Below, one piece after another: positions 6,101 to 7,130 of a stretch of 7,130 bases of DNA. The DNA is from Lentisphaerota bacterium (GTDB lineage: Bacteria > Verrucomicrobiota > Kiritimatiellia > RFP12 > UBA3636). Within the stretch, counting starts at the first letter, position 1, and each line of letters opens with the position of its first letter. The position numbers were made by a program, and so were the translations under genes. The stretch is from positions 1 to 7,130 of the forward strand of contig JAAZAI010000485.1 in the NCBI GenBank assembly GCA_012514445.1. The letters run 5' to 3'. Under the pieces are notes generated by a model. That model saw only the letters and a program-made list of their open reading frames with translations. It ran no database searches and had not been told where the DNA came from.

Positions 6101-6111
6101 AGTGTGGGGGT
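6101..6111 (+). repeat. third copy of the G-rich 11-mer
   Basis: AGTGTGGGGGT again, 23 nt after the hexamer array ends. With one more base (A at 6100 and at 6002) it forms a 12-nt direct repeat, AAGTGTGGGGGT, at 6002-6013 and 6100-6111 that brackets the array. Confidence 0.7.
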
Positions 6112-6120
6112 CCGTGTGTG

Positions 6121-6139
6121 CCTGAACCCTGAACCCTTT
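6121..6139. repeat. 19-nt TTCAGGG-type repeat, copy 2 (inverted)
   Basis: CCTGAACCCTGAACCCTTT reads on the plus strand and is the exact reverse complement of 3883-3901. It lies 1 nt beyond the stop codon of the partial sulfatase (6141-6143). Both copies thus touch the 3' end of a minus-strand gene, but in opposite orientations. Confidence 0.8.
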
Positions 6140-6140
6140 G

Positions 6141-7130
6141 CTATCGCTTGTCGGTCTGGCGGGGGACGACGTCGCACGTTTCCTGGTACCAGGTGAGCAT
6201 CCGCTCCTTGAGCGAGGCGAGGATGGCGGCGGCCTCGGGGCGGGCGGCGATGTTGACCTCTTCGAGGGGATCGGCCACGAGGTCGTACAGTTCGTCGGGT
6301 TCGTTGAGGCGTTTGACGTATTTGTGCGTCGAGGTTCGGCACATCGTCGCCTTGGTGTGATAGGGCCCGGTATCGGTGATCTGCAGGCGGATGCGGGGCG
6401 AATAGAGGTCGTCGCCTGCGTTGCCCGCGGAGGTGCTTTCCAGCTCCATCGCCTGCGTTTCGCCGAGTCGGCGTCCCCCTTCGCAGAAGACGGCATCACG
6501 ATGCGTGTTCTTTTCTCCGGACAGCAGAGGCAGGAGGCTGCGGCCGAAGTGGTCGTAGCCCGGATCGATGCCGACGAGATCGTAGACCGTGGCGGGGAAG
6601 TCGACGAGTTCCACGAGGGCATCGCTGACGCGCGGGGCGACGGGTGTGCCGCGAGGCGGCTTGACGAGGAACGGCACGCGGGTCAGGCAATCCTCCATTG
6701 TGTTCTGCGTCTTTTCGACGAGACCGTAGTCGCCCGTGAAGTCGCCATGATCCGCGAAGAAGAAGACGGCGGATTCGTCGTAGAAGGCCCGGTCCTTGAG
6801 CGCCTGCATGAGCTGGCCGAACTGGTGGTCGAGGCGGGCGCACATGCCGTAGTAGACGGCGCGCAGCTCCGTCCACTGCTTCTCGGTCCAGCCTTGCAGC
6901 CGCTGGTTGTCGCAGATGCCCTTGAGCATGGACGGCTTGCCGTCCCAGTCCGTCGGGTGCTGTGCCCGGCGGGGCAACTTGTCCCGGTCGATCAGGCTGT
7001 ACCAAGGCTCCTCGACGCAGTACGGGGGATGGGGATAGCCGAGGGGAAGATAGATGCAGAGCGGTTGGTCGCCGTCGTAGGAACGCAGAAAATCGAGCGC
7101 CCCGAGGACCATGGCCCAGTCGCCGTCGCA
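6141..7130 (-). CDS. sulfatase family hydrolase, C-terminal part (5' truncated by window)
   Basis: The visible 329 residues are the central and C-terminal part of a second type I sulfatase (alkaline-phosphatase superfamily). Upstream of the Met codon at 7112 the frame stays open to the window edge and reads C-D-G-D-W-A, so that Met is internal. Numbering from it, H28 in PLGYPHPPY matches the active-site histidine region. D121-H122 in ADHGDFTGDYG is the metal-binding pair, here Asp-His as in iduronate-2-sulfatase-like members, not Asp-Asn as in the neighbouring sulfatase. K134 in VEKTQNTMEDCLTRVPFLVK is the conserved sulfate-site lysine position. HKYVKRLNEPDELYDLVADPLEE (about 266-288) is the usual C-terminal signature. 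The N-terminal Asp-Asp pair and the Cys-x-Pro-x-Arg site must lie outside the window, so activity and any signal peptide cannot be judged. It precedes the other sulfatase by 167 nt and belongs to a different subfamily. Confidence 0.92.
   Translation of the reverse strand, partial: CDGDWAMVLGALDFLRSYDGDQPLCIYLPLGYPHPPYCVEEPWYSLIDRDKLPRRAQHPTDWDGKPSMLKGICDNQRLQGWTEKQWTELRAVYYGMCARLDHQFGQLMQALKDRAFYDESAVFFFADHGDFTGDYGLVEKTQNTMEDCLTRVPFLVKPPRGTPVAPRVSDALVELVDFPATVYDLVGIDPGYDHFGRSLLPLLSGEKNTHRDAVFCEGGRRLGETQAMELESTSAGNAGDDLYSPRIRLQITDTGPYHTKATMCRTSTHKYVKRLNEPDELYDLVADPLEEVNIAARPEAAAILASLKERMLTWYQETCDVVPRQTDKR

Noticed and set aside
3883..6139. Insertion sequence or transposon defined by the 19-nt inverted repeats
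   Set aside because: There is no transposase or integrase inside, the outer flanks show no target-site duplication, and the repeat is internally heptameric. Kept only as a question in the findings.
5885..6622. Minus-strand open frame covering the inter-sulfatase repeats
   Set aside because: It overlaps both sulfatases out of frame and reads Lys-Ile-Thr-Asn and His-Pro-Thr repeats from the hexamer and G-rich arrays. It is not a credible protein.

Overview
The DNA is GC-rich with a strong G/C preference at third codon positions. Seven protein-coding genes fill almost all of it. The mix is a beta-CASP RNase-like hydrolase, ArgC, two bactofilin-type proteins in tandem, and two type I sulfatases with a HAD phosphatase. 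It fits a free-living, high-GC, sulfatase-rich Gram-negative bacterium. The PVC superphylum (Verrucomicrobiota, Kiritimatiellota, Lentisphaerota or Planctomycetota) is my best guess, but this is inferred from gene content only.

Left block, plus strand (1-3852): a beta-CASP/MBL hydrolase whose start codon lies just outside the window; a 54-nt gap with a perfect 9-bp hairpin; argC (N-acetyl-gamma-glutamyl-phosphate reductase); a canonical small bactofilin; and, 21 nt later, a second protein of unusual build. That protein has a Pro/Ala-rich N-terminus, a four-cysteine zinc ribbon, a bactofilin-like beta-helical region and a C-terminal transmembrane helix. The two bactofilin genes probably work together, the first as a soluble polymer and the second as a membrane-anchored partner.

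Right block, minus strand (7130 down to 3890): a sulfatase whose N-terminal part is outside the window; a 167-nt repeat-rich spacer; a second, apparently complete sulfatase with no signal peptide; and a beta-phosphoglucomutase-like HAD hydrolase whose reading frame touches the sulfatase stop through an ATGA overlap. This looks like part of a sulfated-carbohydrate utilisation locus, with sulfate release and then handling of a phosphorylated sugar. No sulfatase-maturating enzyme, transporter or glycosidase is visible here. The two blocks converge, with 37 nt between stop codons.

The spacer between the sulfatases (5974-6140) is the most unusual non-coding DNA. It holds three 11-nt G-rich repeats, an exact 11-unit hexamer array (AT-rich, unlike its surroundings) bracketed by a 12-nt direct repeat, and one copy of a 19-nt TTCAGGG-type repeat. 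The other copy of that repeat lies in perfect inverted orientation at the far end of the HAD gene. I see no tRNA, rRNA, CRISPR array, transposase or integrase.
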